Below are positions 63,240-64,000 of a stretch of DNA of 64,000 nt, piece after piece. A model generated the notes under the pieces. The model searched no databases. It saw only the letters and a list, made by a program, of their open reading frames with translations, and was not told the DNA's origin. How positions within the stretch are numbered: the stretch's first letter is position 1; each line of letters opens with the position of its first letter. Source of the DNA: a virus; IMG/VR virus record IMGVR_UViG_3300022689_000130, positions 80,665 through 144,664 of that record; one strand, 5' to 3'. The position numbers and the translations under genes were made by a program.

Positions 63240-64000
63240 TGATTTAAAATGGAGTGAATACGATTTCACAAAAATTCCATATGATGATTTAGTAAGTGTT
63301 GGGCAACGCACAATGCTCTATCGCGACATCTTTACCGTGAGCTGGTTACTAGGTCGCTTTTGTAATTATCGTTGCAGCTATTGCTGGCCCTATGCCCGCA
63401 GCAACACCAAGGACCATCGTCCAACCAAATTGTGTTTGAAAACTATTGACGAGATTAAGAGGCAAGCACGTGAAAACGGATTTAACTCATTCCATTTCAG
63501 TCTTTCTGGAGGAGAGCCGACATTCCATCCTGGCTACCTTGATATTCTCAGTCATCTTGCAGATGATGTCGCCAATACCAACTACACCAGCATACACAAA
63601 ACCAGCAACTGCTCTAGACCAATCCGCTGGTATGAGGACTTCGTTGAGCGCGCCAAGCCATTCCACCGCGCCAGCATTACTGCGAGCTTGCACACAGAGC
63701 ATGTTGACACACTAAAGAAGATGCAAGACTTTGCTGATAAGCTCGTCCTATGCCAAGAGCACGATGTTCAAGTGACTATCAACATGGTTATGGTTCCGGA
63801 ATGGTTTGAGCGCGACTGGGAGAACGCCTTGTTCTTCCACGAGCAAGGCATCAACGTAACACTCAAGCCGCAGAGCGATCCTACCGCTAGCCGTGTTGTT
63901 GATGGCTATACTGATGAGATGCTACAGCGTTTGTGGAATGGTATGCCGCAACGCGCTTATACAGAAATGAAACGCAAGTGGGAAGGCAGGCCTAAACCAG
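63232..64000 (+). CDS. Radical SAM protein 14 (cut by window edge)
   Basis: The frame runs from ATG 63232 (overlapping the previous stop) to the edge with no stop, 256 codons visible. Core Cys44-48-51 (CNYRCSYC), LSGGEPTF, HKTSNC and an intact barrel start, similar in layout to the genes at 53698 and 59527 (core near the N-terminus, no twitch module before it). The C-terminal part, where an auxiliary cluster would lie, is outside the window. Confidence 0.75.
   Translation, partial: MNDDLKWSEYDFTKIPYDDLVSVGQRTMLYRDIFTVSWLLGRFCNYRCSYCWPYARSNTKDHRPTKLCLKTIDEIKRQARENGFNSFHFSLSGGEPTFHPGYLDILSHLADDVANTNYTSIHKTSNCSRPIRWYEDFVERAKPFHRASITASLHTEHVDTLKKMQDFADKLVLCQEHDVQVTINMVMVPEWFERDWENALFFHEQGINVTLKPQSDPTASRVVDGYTDEMLQRLWNGMPQRAYTEMKRKWEGRPKP

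Noticed and set aside
30761-64000. Accessory region as host DNA joined by assembly error or a prophage island
   Set aside because: Gene spacing, overlaps and late-promoter boxes continue from the structural block into the array, and no host housekeeping or mobile-element gene is present.
1-64000. CRISPR arrays, insertion sequences, integrase or attachment sites
   Set aside because: No direct repeats with regular spacers, no transposase or integrase motifs were seen on either strand.

Overview
The window is a 64 kb piece of a T4-like (myovirus) phage genome, most like the marine T4-type phages. The evidence is a recognisable set of T4-type genes: recombination nuclease genes 46 and 47, a gp55-type late sigma factor, a baseplate block (tail-tube initiator-like, gp53, hub, gp5-like spike, gp25, gp6), short T4-style late promoters (ATAAATAT), and tightly packed genes with TAATG or ATGA stop/start overlaps. 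Capsid, terminase, sheath and DNA polymerase genes are not in the window, and the host cannot be read from the sequence.

Layout. 1-296 has no convincing protein but is rich in hairpins. 297-5300 is a leftward block: Holliday-junction-resolvase-like nuclease, gp46, gp47, gp55 and three small unknowns, read from a near-consensus sigma70 promoter at 5352-5324. 5369-30689 is the rightward late block: baseplate, a 3,582-residue virion protein, and a run of fibre/structural proteins, with late promoters at 5369, 11148, 25722, 26419 and 27764. The spike carries an M15-type peptidase domain, while the following GH24-like protein has lost its catalytic Glu. One small leftward gene with its own sigma70 promoter is embedded at about 11055.

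30704-34754 carries glycosyltransferase-like genes behind another sigma70 promoter. From 34785 to the right edge the window is dominated by 14 radical SAM genes (13 complete, one cut by the edge) plus one degraded remnant. Between them lie further glycosyltransferase-like, SGNH-hydrolase-like, sulfotransferase-like, carbamoyltransferase, methyltransferase, 2OG-Fe(II) oxygenase, PP-loop ATPase and SDR-like genes. Together they look like a phage-borne biosynthetic or decoration pathway, for example for a sugar, a surface glycan, a modified peptide or a modified nucleotide. The product cannot be deduced from sequence alone.

Two truncated duplicates (a carbamoyltransferase N-terminus at 45326-45577 and a radical SAM N-terminus at 46361-46185) and a repeated divergent promoter island show that the accessory region grew by duplication and partial deletion. 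The accessory genes have both early-type (sigma70) and late-type promoters, so the pathway may act from host takeover through virion assembly. The fused-operon layout, paralogous enzyme sets and absence of mobile-element genes argue that the array belongs to the phage rather than being a recent cargo insertion. A few genes (the AT-rich 51305-52102 and the GC-rich centre of 46431-47912) look more recently acquired.
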